DNA of 9,446 nucleotides from Gammaproteobacteria bacterium. GTDB lineage: Bacteria > Pseudomonadota > Gammaproteobacteria > Thiohalorhabdales > Thiohalorhabdaceae. The first letter of the stretch is position 1, and each line of letters opens with the position of its first letter. The DNA lies in NCBI GenBank assembly GCA_018609925.1, contig JAHEOG010000177.1, forward strand, positions 1 to 9,446, given 5' to 3'. Both the position numbers and the translations under genes were made by a program. Below the pieces are notes generated by a model. That model was not told the origin of the DNA. It worked only from the letters and a program-made list of their open reading frames with translations, and searched no databases. Shown here one piece after another: positions 1 through 7,214 of this stretch.

Positions 1-72
1 CGGGGTGGCCTGGGCCGGGCCCGGGACGGGGATCCGCGTAAGGAACCGGATGGCCACCGCCAGCGGGGTCAC
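1..72 (-). CDS. cobS: Adenosylcobinamide-GDP ribazoletransferase CobS, N-terminal fragment
   Basis: Only the first 24 codons are present; the gene runs off the left edge. The visible peptide starts (M)TPLAVAIRFLTRIPVPGP. The xFLTRIPVP stretch is the characteristic start of CobS, the integral inner-membrane enzyme that joins adenosylcobinamide-GDP to alpha-ribazole (or its phosphate) in the last assembly step. The start is a GTG at 72-70 whose last bases overlap the cobC stop in a GTGA, the same arrangement seen at other junctions of this operon. The position right after cobU, cobT and cobC supports the call. Catalytic and membrane segments lie outside the window, so integrity cannot be judged. 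Confidence 0.88.
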   Translation of the reverse strand, partial: MTPLAVAIRFLTRIPVPGPAQATP

Positions 73-692
73 TCGTGGCTCCCGTGGGCCACCAGTCGGG
101 GCCCGTGGGAATCCACCCGGATCCGGCTGCGATCGGCGTAGGCGACCTCCAGCCGGAACAGATGGCCCGGGGGCATGCCCAGGACATGGGTCAGCAGCAC
201 CCGGACCACCCCCCCATGGGCCACAATCAGGAGGTGGTGGCCGGCGTAGCGGGCCACGAGCCCCTGCCAGGCACCCACCACCCGGTCCCGAAAGGCAGTC
301 AGGGACTCGCCTTCGGGGATCCGGCCGTTCTCGGGGTCCTCCCAGAATCCGGCAAGGTCCCCCGGGCCCTCGGCCAAGATGTCGGAGGCGGTCCGCCCTT
401 CCCAAGCGCCGAAGGCCATCTCTTTCAGGTCGGGCACCTGTTCCACCGGGATCCCCAGGCGCTCGCCCAGAGTATTGGCGAACTCGGCGCAGCGACGTAG
501 GGGTGAAGTGGCAATCGCCTGCCAGCTTTCGCCCTTCCCCACTGATGCCTGCATCTGCCGCCAACCGGTTTCGGAGAGGGGATCGTCGGTCTCCCCGCGG
601 AAACGCCGCCCCCCTTCCGGCTCTCCGTGGCGGATCAGATCGACAAGGGTTTCTCCGGTATGCATGCCTCCCCCGGTGCGAGAGCCATTCAT
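69..692 (-). CDS. cobC: Alpha-ribazole phosphatase CobC (histidine phosphatase superfamily)
   Basis: The 207-residue protein belongs to the phosphoglycerate-mutase-like histidine phosphatases. The N-terminal LIRHGE motif has its phospho-accepting His near residue 22. An SPLRR motif follows at about 63-67, then the acidic FGAWEG segment at about 94-99, and the second active-site His in VAHGG at about 159. In this context it most likely removes the phosphate from alpha-ribazole-5'-phosphate or from cobalamin-5'-phosphate in the cytoplasm. The family is broad, so the specific role rests mainly on its place between cobT and cobS. The ATG at 692 overlaps the cobT stop as ATGA. A second in-frame ATG at 665 would put the RHG motif close to the N-terminus, as in most relatives. 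It has a GGGGGAGG only 1 nt upstream, which is too close, so I kept 692. Confidence 0.9.
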   Translation of the reverse strand: MNGSRTGGGMHTGETLVDLIRHGEPEGGRRFRGETDDPLSETGWRQMQASVGKGESWQAIATSPLRRCAEFANTLGERLGIPVEQVPDLKEMAFGAWEGRTASDILAEGPGDLAGFWEDPENGRIPEGESLTAFRDRVVGAWQGLVARYAGHHLLIVAHGGVVRVLLTHVLGMPPGHLFRLEVAYADRSRIRVDSHGPRLVAHGSHE

Positions 693-1738
693 TCGGTGTC
701 GAGCCCGGCCTCCTGGAAGGTTGCCATTTCCCGGTGCAGGGCCAGCGCGCTCCGGATCAGCTCCGCCGCCACTGCCGCCCCGCTGCCCTCCCCCAACCGC
801 AGGCCGAGGTCAAGCAGGGGCTCCGCGTCCAGGGCCTCCAGCAGGGGACCGTGGCCGGGCTCGTCCGAACGGTGCCCGAATATCAGCCAGTCGGCGGCCC
901 CGGGGCTGAGCTGCACAGCCGCCAGGGCAGCGGCGGTGGCGATGAAGCCATCTACCAGGCTCGGGACCCCACCCTGGGCGGCCCGCACATAGGCCCCGGC
1001 CAGGGCGGCGATCTCGAAGCCCCCGACAAGCCTCAGCGCTTCCAGGGGCTCCCCCTTTTGCAGGCCGTGGCGCTCCAGGGCCCCGCGGACCACCGCCGAC
1101 TTGCGGGCCAGGCCGTTCCCGTCCAGGCCGCTGCCCGGTCCGATCAACCGGTCGGGATCGGCCCCGGACAGGGCGCAGGCCAGAGCGGTGGCGGAGTTGG
1201 AGTTGGCGATGCCCATCTCCCCCCCGATGAACAGCCCAGCCCGGGCTTCCCGGGCCCGCTCCACGCTCTCCCATCCGGCGACCAGGGCCGTCTCGAGCTG
1301 ATCATCCGTCATGGCCCACCCGTCGTCGAAGGGGGCGGTCCCCGGCCCGACCCGGGCCGATACCACCCCCGGGAGGGCTCCGGGATCGGCGCGTACGCCC
1401 ACGTCCACCACCTCCAGGACCGCCCCCATTCGCCGGGCCAGGGCGTTGATGGCGGCCCCGCCCTGACTGAAGTTGCGCAGCATAGCGGCCGTAACCGACT
1501 GGGGAAAGGCGGAGACCCCCCGCTCGGCGATGCCGTGATCGGCGGCGAAGACCGTCACATAGATCCGTTCCAGATCGGGGAGCGTCCGCCCCTGAAAGCC
1601 GGCGAAGCGCACCGCCAGGTCCTCCAGCTTACCCAGGGAGCCGGGGGGCTTGGTCAGCCGGGCCTGGCGGTCCCGAGCGGCTTCCTCGGATCCCCGATCG
1701 GGGGGCGAAGGGGGCACTTCGTACCAGGGCATCGTCAT
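689..1738 (-). CDS. cobT: Nicotinate-nucleotide--dimethylbenzimidazole phosphoribosyltransferase CobT
   Basis: CobT transfers ribose phosphate from nicotinate mononucleotide to 5,6-dimethylbenzimidazole, giving alpha-ribazole-5'-phosphate, the lower-ligand nucleotide. The protein is 349 residues, the usual family length. Visible motifs are KPPGSLGKLE at 30-39, ADHGIAERG at 66-74, GGEMGIANSNSATAL at 172-186, GHRSDEPGH at 288-296 and GEGSGAA at 316-322. The glutamates at 174 and 317 fall at the same numbers as the catalytic glutamates described for Salmonella CobT, so the enzyme looks intact. The frame stays open upstream to an ATG at 1783, but the ATG at 1738 gives the family length, overlaps the cobU stop as ATGA and has a purine-rich GGGGA about 8 nt upstream. 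With bluB in the same locus, dimethylbenzimidazole is the likely substrate. Confidence 0.97.
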   Translation of the reverse strand: MTMPWYEVPPSPPDRGSEEAARDRQARLTKPPGSLGKLEDLAVRFAGFQGRTLPDLERIYVTVFAADHGIAERGVSAFPQSVTAAMLRNFSQGGAAINALARRMGAVLEVVDVGVRADPGALPGVVSARVGPGTAPFDDGWAMTDDQLETALVAGWESVERAREARAGLFIGGEMGIANSNSATALACALSGADPDRLIGPGSGLDGNGLARKSAVVRGALERHGLQKGEPLEALRLVGGFEIAALAGAYVRAAQGGVPSLVDGFIATAAALAAVQLSPGAADWLIFGHRSDEPGHGPLLEALDAEPLLDLGLRLGEGSGAAVAAELIRSALALHREMATFQEAGLDTE

Positions 1739-2247
1739 GGGGCTTCCCCTTTCAGGGTCAGGGGCAGGCCGGCGCTGACCCATGTCACCCGCTCGCAGCG
1801 CTCGGCCACGGCCTGATGGAGCTGGCCGGCCTCGTCGACGAACCGCCGGGCCGCCGGATCCCCCGGAACGACCCCCTGCCCCACCTCGTTGCTGACCAGC
1901 ACCACCCGGCCTCGGGCGGTCTCCAGGGCCTCCAGAAGGGCCGCCTTCTGGGACTCAAGCTCCCCCGCGGCCAGCACATTGCTGAGCCAAAGGGTCAGAC
2001 AATCGATGATCAGGCACCGGCCCGGCCTCGCCTCCCGATCCAGTACGACGCCCAGGGCGTGGGGCTCCTCGACCAAGTCCCAGTCCCGGGGGCGACTCTG
2101 CCGATGGGCCTCGATGCGGGCCGCCATCTCCTCGTCGTCGGCAGTGGCGGTGGCCACATAGACCACCGCGGCCCCGCTGGCCCGAGCCCGCTCCGCCGCG
2201 AGCCGGCTCTTGCCCGAGCGGGCCCCGCCCAGGATCAGCTCCTTCAT
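1735..2247 (-). CDS. cobU: Bifunctional adenosylcobinamide kinase / adenosylcobinamide-phosphate guanylyltransferase CobU
   Basis: CobU phosphorylates adenosylcobinamide and then transfers GMP to it, making adenosylcobinamide-GDP for CobS. The 170-residue protein has the P-loop GGARSGKS at residues 7-14 right at the N-terminus. The RIEAHRQSRP segment follows, with His48 matching the family position that carries the covalent GMP. Further on are ECLT-like IIDCLTLWLSN at about 84-94 and NEVGQGVVP at about 121-129, all CobU signatures. Two in-frame ATGs occur, at 2256 and 2247. I chose 2247 because a GAGGG lies about 9 nt upstream of it, while for 2256 the same purines touch the start codon. The gene begins 62 nt after btuD, the only real gap in the downstream operon, and overlaps cobT as ATGA. 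The frame stays open far upstream opposite btuD, which is a high-GC artefact. Confidence 0.96.
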   Translation of the reverse strand: MKELILGGARSGKSRLAAERARASGAAVVYVATATADDEEMAARIEAHRQSRPRDWDLVEEPHALGVVLDREARPGRCLIIDCLTLWLSNVLAAGELESQKAALLEALETARGRVVLVSNEVGQGVVPGDPAARRFVDEAGQLHQAVAERCERVTWVSAGLPLTLKGEAP

Positions 2248-2309
2248 GTTTCCCATCCCTCTGCCGGAAGGCCCTCCCGGGAACCGAGCCCAAGGTGCGC
2301 CGCCATGTC

Positions 2310-3101
2310 CTACGCCCTCCCCCACGGCACCACGTAGGGCTCGCCCTCGGACTCGCCGTACAGCGCCCGGATCCCGAACACCCGGGCCAGGTGCCCCGGA
2401 TCGAGCACCTCGCGGGCCCCGCCCTCGGCCACCAGGCGCCCCTCGTCCATCAGGAACAGGCGGTCGCAGAAACGGGCCGCCAGGTTGAGGTCGTGCATCA
2501 CCAGGGCGACCGTCCGGCCCCGGGCGGCGTACTCCCGGACCAGCTCCATGAAATGCACCTGGTGATACGGGTCCAGGCCGGCCACCGGCTCGTCGGCGAG
2601 CAGGTAGCTGGGCTCGCCCGCCAGGACCCGGGCCAGCAGGACCCGGGCCCGCTCGCCTCCCGAGAGCTCGGTCACGGCCCGGTGCCTCAACCCCTCCACC
2701 CCCGTGGCGGCCAGGGCCCGATCCACCGCGTAGGCGTCCTCCGCTCCCGGCCGCTGCCAGGGCCCCAGGTGGGGGATCCGGCCCAGGGCCACCACGCGCT
2801 CCACCACCAGGGGCCAATGGACCGTGGCCGCCTGCGGCAGGTACCCGATCTCCCGGGCGCGCTGGCGCCCCGGAAGGTCTGCCAGGGGTCGGTCCCCCAG
2901 CAGCACCTGCCCTTCCCAGGGGGCCTGCAGTCCCGCGAGACCGCGCAGCAGGGTGCTCTTGCCGGCGCCGTTGGGGCCCAGCAGGGCGGACACCTCTCCC
3001 GGTGCCAGCGCCAGATCCGCCCCTTCCACCACTGCGACGCCACCCAGGCGCAGGGTGAGCCGGCGCGCCTCCAGTGTCCGATGGAGGGACCCCGAGCTCA
3101 A
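2310..3101 (-). CDS. btuD: Cobalamin ABC transporter ATP-binding protein BtuD
   Basis: This is a 263-residue ABC ATPase of the FecE/BtuD/HmuV type, which powers uptake through the BtuC permease at the cytoplasmic face. Walker A is GPNGAGKST at 42-50, the Q-loop is LPQ at 88-90, the signature LSGGE is at 146-150, Walker B is YLLADEP at 166-172, the D-loop is AGLDP at 174-178 and the switch His is at 203. All are intact. The start is an uncommon TTG at 3101 that overlaps the btuC stop as TTGA. It is supported by a GGAGG 8 nt upstream, and no ATG lies near the right place. From the ATPase alone the substrate could be heme or a siderophore; the cobalamin assignment comes from the riboswitch and the neighbouring btuB and cob genes. 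Confidence 0.93.
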   Translation of the reverse strand: MSSGSLHRTLEARRLTLRLGGVAVVEGADLALAPGEVSALLGPNGAGKSTLLRGLAGLQAPWEGQVLLGDRPLADLPGRQRAREIGYLPQAATVHWPLVVERVVALGRIPHLGPWQRPGAEDAYAVDRALAATGVEGLRHRAVTELSGGERARVLLARVLAGEPSYLLADEPVAGLDPYHQVHFMELVREYAARGRTVALVMHDLNLAARFCDRLFLMDEGRLVAEGGAREVLDPGHLARVFGIRALYGESEGEPYVVPWGRA

Positions 3102-4138
3102 ACCGTCATCCTCCGGGTCTTGAGGACCAGGTGGAGGAAGAAGGGGGCCCCCACCAGGGCGGTAACCACCCCCAGCTTGAGGTCCACCCGATCGGCCGCC
3201 AGGCGCAGCCCCAGATCGGCCAGCAACAGGAGGATGGCCCCGCCCAGGGCGCTGGCCGGCAGCAGGCGGGCCGGCTGGTAGCCCACCAGCGGCCGCAGGA
3301 TGTGGGGCACCACCAGGCCCACGAATCCGATGCTGCCACTCACCGCCACTCCGGCGCCCACGCCCAGGGTGGCCCCCACGATCACCCGGAAGCGCAGGGA
3401 ACCGAGGTGGAAGCCCAGGCTGCGGGCCGTCTCCTCGCCCATGCTGAGGGCATCCAGGGCCCTTCCCGTGGACAGCAGCAAGAGCGTGCCGAGGCCCATC
3501 AAGGGGAGTCCCCAGGCCACATGGTCCATGCCCCGATCGGCCAGGGACCCCAGCAGCCAGAACAGGATCTCGGTGGTGGCGTGGGGGCTCGGGGCCAAGT
3601 TGAGGGCCACCGAGATGAGCGCCCCGGCCAGGCTGGAGATGGCCACCCCGGCCAGGATCAGGGTCTGGACATTGGCCTCGCGCCCCGCCAGGCCGTAGAG
3701 CACCAGCAGCGCCAGCAGGGCTCCCGCCATGGCCGATGCCGGCAGGGCCAGGGGCGCCACCGCGGCGACGCCCGTATATAGGGTCAGCACGGCCCCCAGG
3801 GCCGCGCTGTTGGAGATGCCGAGCACCCCGGGCTCGGCCAGGGGATTGCGCAGTAGGCCCTGGAGCCCGGCCCCGGCGATGCCCAGGGTGCCTCCCACCG
3901 CCATCCCCAGAAGGGTGCGCGGCAGTCGCAGCTCCTGGAGGATCAGGGCCTCCGCCGAGCCCGGAGGCCCCAGGAGGGCCCCCGGAATGCGGTGGAGGGG
4001 GATGGCCACATAGCCGATGCCCAGGCTAGCCCCCGCCAGGGCCAGGAGCACCAGCCCCAGCCCGGTCAACAACCAGGCACGAGCCCTCTCACCGGGCAAG
4101 GCGCGCCCTCCGGCGCTTCCGGATCTTCTCGAGGTCAT
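3098..4138 (-). CDS. btuC: Cobalamin ABC transporter permease BtuC (FecCD family)
   Basis: The protein has 346 residues, is highly hydrophobic and has about ten predictable membrane segments, as expected for FecCD-family permeases. It forms the inner-membrane channel that receives corrinoid from BtuF. Family hallmarks are LRLPRTLLGMAVGGTLGIAG near residue 75, GLLRNPLAEPGVLGISNSAALGA near 95-118, and GSIGFVGLVVPHILRPLVG near 270, a segment that contacts the ATPase. The ATG at 4138 overlaps btuF by 50 nt and has only a poor ribosome site. An in-frame TTG at 4099, with a strong GGAGGG 6 nt upstream, would cut the overlap to 11 nt and remove 13 polar residues before the first helix; it is a serious alternative start. 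The stop overlaps btuD as TTGA, so the two are probably translationally coupled. Confidence 0.94.
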   Translation of the reverse strand: MTSRRSGSAGGRALPGERARAWLLTGLGLVLLALAGASLGIGYVAIPLHRIPGALLGPPGSAEALILQELRLPRTLLGMAVGGTLGIAGAGLQGLLRNPLAEPGVLGISNSAALGAVLTLYTGVAAVAPLALPASAMAGALLALLVLYGLAGREANVQTLILAGVAISSLAGALISVALNLAPSPHATTEILFWLLGSLADRGMDHVAWGLPLMGLGTLLLLSTGRALDALSMGEETARSLGFHLGSLRFRVIVGATLGVGAGVAVSGSIGFVGLVVPHILRPLVGYQPARLLPASALGGAILLLLADLGLRLAADRVDLKLGVVTALVGAPFFLHLVLKTRRMTV

Positions 4139-5030
4139 CGGGGACCCGGATGCCGTAGGCGTGCTCCGCCATGCGGGCCACGGCCTGGGCGTTGAACCAG
4201 CCGCCGCAGGACCACAGCCGGCCGGGGAGCCACATGCGCGGGCGCTCGGTCTCCAGGGCCGCGAAAACCGGGTGCTGCAGCACCCCCTGCGCCAGCGACG
4301 GCTCGGCCTCGGCGAAGGCCGCCTGGATCAGTAGATCGGGTCCAGTCCGCACCAGGTGCTCCAGGGGCAGCTCCCGGTAGGATCCCGCCCCCAGCTCCCG
4401 GCCCACGTTGCGCAACCCCGCGGCCTCCATGAGGGTGTCGAGGAGAGAGCCCTGCCCCACCGTCACCCCGTTGGGGCGCAGGGCGAGCGCGCGCAGCCGC
4501 CGGTCCTCCGGTGGGAGGCGCTCGGAGACCGCGTCCAGGACCCGGTCCATGCGCTCGATCAGGCGCTCGCCACGATCGGGGTGCCCAAGGAGCTCGGCCA
4601 TCCGGCGGAGGTTCTCCCGAATCCCGGCGAAGGTGTCGGGGCTGGGCAGGGTCACCACCCGGTAGCCGAGGGCCTCCAGGCGGTGGCTGGTCTCGCGGTT
4701 GGTGTAGGGCCCTGATACCACCAGGTCCGGATCCCGGGCCAGCACCTCCTCGGCGTGGCCGTCGTTCACCGGATGGCCCTGGGCGGCATGGGCCATATAG
4801 GAGAAGGCCGTATCCCGGGCGTAGCGCGAGACCGTGGCGATCTGATGGCGATCCGCCAGCTTGAGCACGAGCTGGTCGGTGCAGGCGTTGATGGAGGCCA
4901 CCCGCGGGAGCTCTTCCATCCCCTCGGTCTCGGCGCCCTTCCCGAAGGCGGGCCCGGCCAGGACCGCCGCCAGAACGGCGACGGCCAGGGCACCCGCCCC
5001 GCCGACTGGCCTATCGGCCGCCGGGGCCAT
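4089..5030 (-). CDS. btuF: Periplasmic cobalamin-binding protein BtuF
   Basis: This is a 313-residue substrate-binding protein of the class III/BtuF-FepB type. An N-terminal hydrophobic run at about 10-28 ends in AGPAFG, consistent with signal-peptide export to the periplasm. The mature part opens with RVASINACTDQLVLKLAD at about 43-60, continues with the DPDLVVSG strand near 100, and has FAGIRENLRRMAELLG in the linker-helix region, the usual two-lobe layout. Two cysteines, at about 50 and in LWSCGGW at about 275, could form a disulfide. The C-terminus is strongly basic (EKIRKRRRARLAR), which is unusual for a periplasmic protein and lies where the gene overlaps btuC. The ATG at 5030 overlaps the end of btuB by 20 nt and has a weak ribosome site. 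Ligand identity is inferred from the locus. Confidence 0.9.
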   Translation of the reverse strand: MAPAADRPVGGAGALAVAVLAAVLAGPAFGKGAETEGMEELPRVASINACTDQLVLKLADRHQIATVSRYARDTAFSYMAHAAQGHPVNDGHAEEVLARDPDLVVSGPYTNRETSHRLEALGYRVVTLPSPDTFAGIRENLRRMAELLGHPDRGERLIERMDRVLDAVSERLPPEDRRLRALALRPNGVTVGQGSLLDTLMEAAGLRNVGRELGAGSYRELPLEHLVRTGPDLLIQAAFAEAEPSLAQGVLQHPVFAALETERPRMWLPGRLWSCGGWFNAQAVARMAEHAYGIRVPDDLEKIRKRRRARLAR

Positions 5031-6825
5031 AGGCCACGGTCACCGAGCCGAACCGGCCCTGGGTGCGGAAGTTCTCGGCGGTCTGGTAGTCCTTGTCCAG
5101 CAGGTTCTCGATCCGCCCCCGGATACGCCAATCCTCGGCGATCCGCACCCCGGCGGTGAGGTTGACCAGCCCGAAGCCGCCCAATCGGGTATTATTCGCC
5201 GAGTCGTCGAAGCTCTCGCTGCGCCCGATGGCCTCCACCCCGAGGCGCGCCGGTCCCATACGCCGCTCCACGCTGACCTGGCCGTGGACACGGGAGCGGC
5301 GGGGCAGGAGGTTGCCGTTGGCCTCGTCCACGGGATCCTGGATCGTAAGATCCGCCCCCAAACGCCAGCGCCCGGGACTGCTGCGGGCCACCAATTCCAG
5401 GCCGTTGATCTCCGCCTTGTCCACGTTGTTAGGGACCAGGGTAAACCCCACGAACTGATTCACGATCAAATCCTCGATCTCGGTGTGGAAGGCGCGGGCC
5501 TCGAAGCGGCCCCAGTCCGGGTCGGCGGTAACCCCGGCATCCACTGTCCAGGACTTTTCTGGATCCAGATTCGGATTTCCCCGGAAAAAGCCCCCGGCGG
5601 GGAAGAACAAGTCGTTGAAAGTAGGCTCCTTGAAGGCTCGGCCCCAGGAGGCCGAGACCCGCCAAGTGTCGTCGATGCGGAAGCCGTAGGCGACGCTACC
5701 GGTATCGCTGGAGCCGAAGGCCTCGTTCTCGTCGTGCCGGTAGCTGACGTTCAAGGAATGGCGACCTACCTCCGCCTGGTGCTGGAGGAATACCGCCCAG
5801 TTCCAGCGCTCGTCCTCGGCGAAATTGGTGGTACTGTCCACCGAATCCAGCTGGTAGTCGAAGCCGGCGGTGACCAGCTGGCCGGACGCCACCTGGAAAT
5901 CGTTCTGCCAGATGACATTGTCCTTAACGGTCTCGAAGCGGCTCCGGAACTGGCCATTCAGGAAGTTCTCCTCGTCGTCCCGGCTCTGGTTGACCTTGAC
6001 CTCGGTGCGCCAGAAATCCAGGGGACGCCCCTCCATATCCAGGCCGATCACCTGCTTGACCGATTCGGTCTTATTGACGAAGGAGCCATCGAATTCGGTA
6101 TCGGCATCCGAGCGCAGGAGGTGGAGCTCCACCCCGAACCGCCGGCTGGGGTCGTAGCCCACCCTCAGGCTGGCGCTGCGGTTGATGAAGCCGTCGTCGT
6201 CGGGCTCAATGTCGGTCCGGGCGTCGAAGCCGTCGGTCTGGAAGAACCCACCGGAGACGGCGTAGTGGAAGTCCCCGGCCGAGCCCGAGACCCCGGCGTC
6301 GGCCTTCCAGGTCCGGTCGCTGCCCCGGCTCACCATGGCCGTGCCGCGGGGCGGCCCTTGGCCCCGCTTGGTGAAGACCTGCACCACTCCGCCCACGGCG
6401 TCGCCGCCGTAGATGCTGGAGCGCGGGATCCGTACGATTTCCACGCGCTCGATCTGGGACAGGGGCAGGAACTGGAAGGGGGCCTGCCCGGTGGTGGCGG
6501 AGCCGATCTCCACCCCGTCCACCAGCACCTTGACGTGGTCGCTGTTGGTGCCGCGCAGGAACAGGCTCGTGGCCTTGCCCTCGCCGCCCTGATTATTGAG
6601 CTGGAGCCCGGCCCGGCCCTGCAACAGCTCGCGGAAGTTGTCGGCCTGGCTTTCCTCGATCTCCTCGCTGTCAATCACGGTCGTAGGGGAGAGGCTCTCC
6701 TCCGCGGGCTGCGGGGTCCGGGTGGCGGTAACCACCGTCTCCGGCACCCGCAGTTCCTCCGGTTGGGCCGCGGCGGCGAACGGCATGAGCAAGGCGGGGA
6801 CAAGCAAGGGCTTGATATCGGACAT
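5011..6825 (-). CDS. btuB: TonB-dependent vitamin B12 outer-membrane receptor BtuB
   Basis: The 604-residue protein is close to the size of E. coli BtuB. A signal peptide (PLLVPALLMPFAAAAQ, to about residue 21) is followed by a TonB box, PETVVTATRT, at about 28-36. A plug domain follows at about 60-150, with ELLQGRAGLQL, LRGTNSDHVKVLVDGVE and RIPRSSIYGGDAVGGVV. The rest is a beta-barrel of alternating strands, including FKEPTFNDLFFP and the plug-distal NPNLDPEKSWTVDAG segment typical of this family. BtuB binds corrinoids outside the cell and moves them to the periplasm using TonB energy. The start at 6825 has a GGGAG 6 nt upstream and sits after a cobalamin riboswitch; the frame stays open further upstream only through the leader. 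The C-terminus ends AYGPGGR rather than in the usual aromatic residue. Confidence 0.95.
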   Translation of the reverse strand: MSDIKPLLVPALLMPFAAAAQPEELRVPETVVTATRTPQPAEESLSPTTVIDSEEIEESQADNFRELLQGRAGLQLNNQGGEGKATSLFLRGTNSDHVKVLVDGVEIGSATTGQAPFQFLPLSQIERVEIVRIPRSSIYGGDAVGGVVQVFTKRGQGPPRGTAMVSRGSDRTWKADAGVSGSAGDFHYAVSGGFFQTDGFDARTDIEPDDDGFINRSASLRVGYDPSRRFGVELHLLRSDADTEFDGSFVNKTESVKQVIGLDMEGRPLDFWRTEVKVNQSRDDEENFLNGQFRSRFETVKDNVIWQNDFQVASGQLVTAGFDYQLDSVDSTTNFAEDERWNWAVFLQHQAEVGRHSLNVSYRHDENEAFGSSDTGSVAYGFRIDDTWRVSASWGRAFKEPTFNDLFFPAGGFFRGNPNLDPEKSWTVDAGVTADPDWGRFEARAFHTEIEDLIVNQFVGFTLVPNNVDKAEINGLELVARSSPGRWRLGADLTIQDPVDEANGNLLPRRSRVHGQVSVERRMGPARLGVEAIGRSESFDDSANNTRLGGFGLVNLTAGVRIAEDWRIRGRIENLLDKDYQTAENFRTQGRFGSVTVAYGPGGR

Positions 6826-6831
6826 GGGACA

Positions 6832-6872
6832 CTCCCGTCGTGCGCACCCGCACTGGGATGCGACGCCGGGAG
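6832..6872 (-). promoter_or_regulatory. Candidate ribosome-site-sequestering stem of the btuB leader
   Basis: The btuB ribosome site GGGAG (6836-6832) and the CGAC before it (6840-6837) are complementary to CTCCC (6872-6868) and GTCG (6864-6861), leaving a 3-nt bulge. That makes a nine-pair stem closing a loop that itself holds a CCC/GGG mini-hairpin. Such a stem would hide the ribosome site, which fits translational control by the upstream riboswitch. A pyrimidine-rich tract at 6894-6868 offers further CTCCC copies. I see no hairpin followed by a T-run between the aptamer and btuB, so a transcription-terminating mechanism is not evident. The folding is drawn by eye. Confidence 0.4.
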
Positions 6873-6942
6873 GACGAGGGGGCGGGGAGGGAGACAGCGG
6901 GATCCGCGCCCCGGCGCCGCCCTCCGCGACGCCGCAGCCAGA

Positions 6943-7165
6943 CCCCAGGCCGGTCTCCGGGCTGGCGAGCTTCCCGGGCGGGACGGAGCGCGGTCCTTCC
7001 CTTCCCGAGGGGGACGGCCGCCTTCCCGCGCTGACGCGCAGTGGCCTCGAGGCCGTCCCGTCACTCGCCCACCGTTGCGGGGGCAGCGCCGGCTTTGCCC
7101 GGGTTCGGGCATACCGGACTTCCCGTTTCATCCGACGGAGCGAGGTATCCGCCGGACACCTGGGG
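6943..7165 (-). promoter_or_regulatory. Cobalamin (B12) riboswitch aptamer upstream of btuB
   Basis: On the minus strand the conserved cobalamin-riboswitch elements occur in order. The closing helix CCCCAGG (7165-7159) pairs perfectly with CCTGGGG (6949-6943). Next comes GGATGAAACGGGAAGTCCGG at 7132-7113, followed by GCTGCCCCCGCAACGGTG at 7087-7070. Then come GCCACTG at 7045-7039 and GGGAAGGCGGC at 7027-7017. The B12 box GCCAGCCCGGAGACCGGCC lies at 6966-6948. The span of about 220 nt is normal for this RNA class. It should bind adenosylcobalamin or a related cobalamin and reduce expression of btuB and the genes behind it. The start codon lies about 118 nt past the aptamer. Confidence 0.95.
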
Positions 7166-7214
7166 CGGGTCGGAAATGGATTGGTCCCCGGAGCAACCCC
7201 GGGCGAAAAACGAT

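Noticed and set aside
1739..1783. N-terminal extension of cobT by 15 residues to an ATG at 1783
   Set aside because: It overlaps the end of cobU, makes the protein longer than family norm, and the 1738 start gives catalytic glutamates at the standard positions.
5..1816. A 603-codon open frame on the plus strand opposite cobS, cobC, cobT and cobU
   Set aside because: The product is a Pro/Gly/Arg-rich low-complexity string antisense to four well-supported cob genes.
2248..2309. A possible second promoter or riboswitch in the btuD-cobU gap
   Set aside because: Sixty-two bases hold only the cobU ribosome site; I found no -35/-10 pair or cobalamin-aptamer motif.
2248..2817. A long extension of the cobU frame opposite and through btuD
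   Set aside because: The extra sequence is low-complexity Gly/Arg/Pro and lies out of frame inside btuD, while the P-loop must be at the very N-terminus of CobU.
6826..7131. N-terminal extension of btuB by about 100 residues
   Set aside because: The extension would translate the riboswitch; the start at 6825 has a ribosome site, a signal peptide and a TonB box at the right distance.
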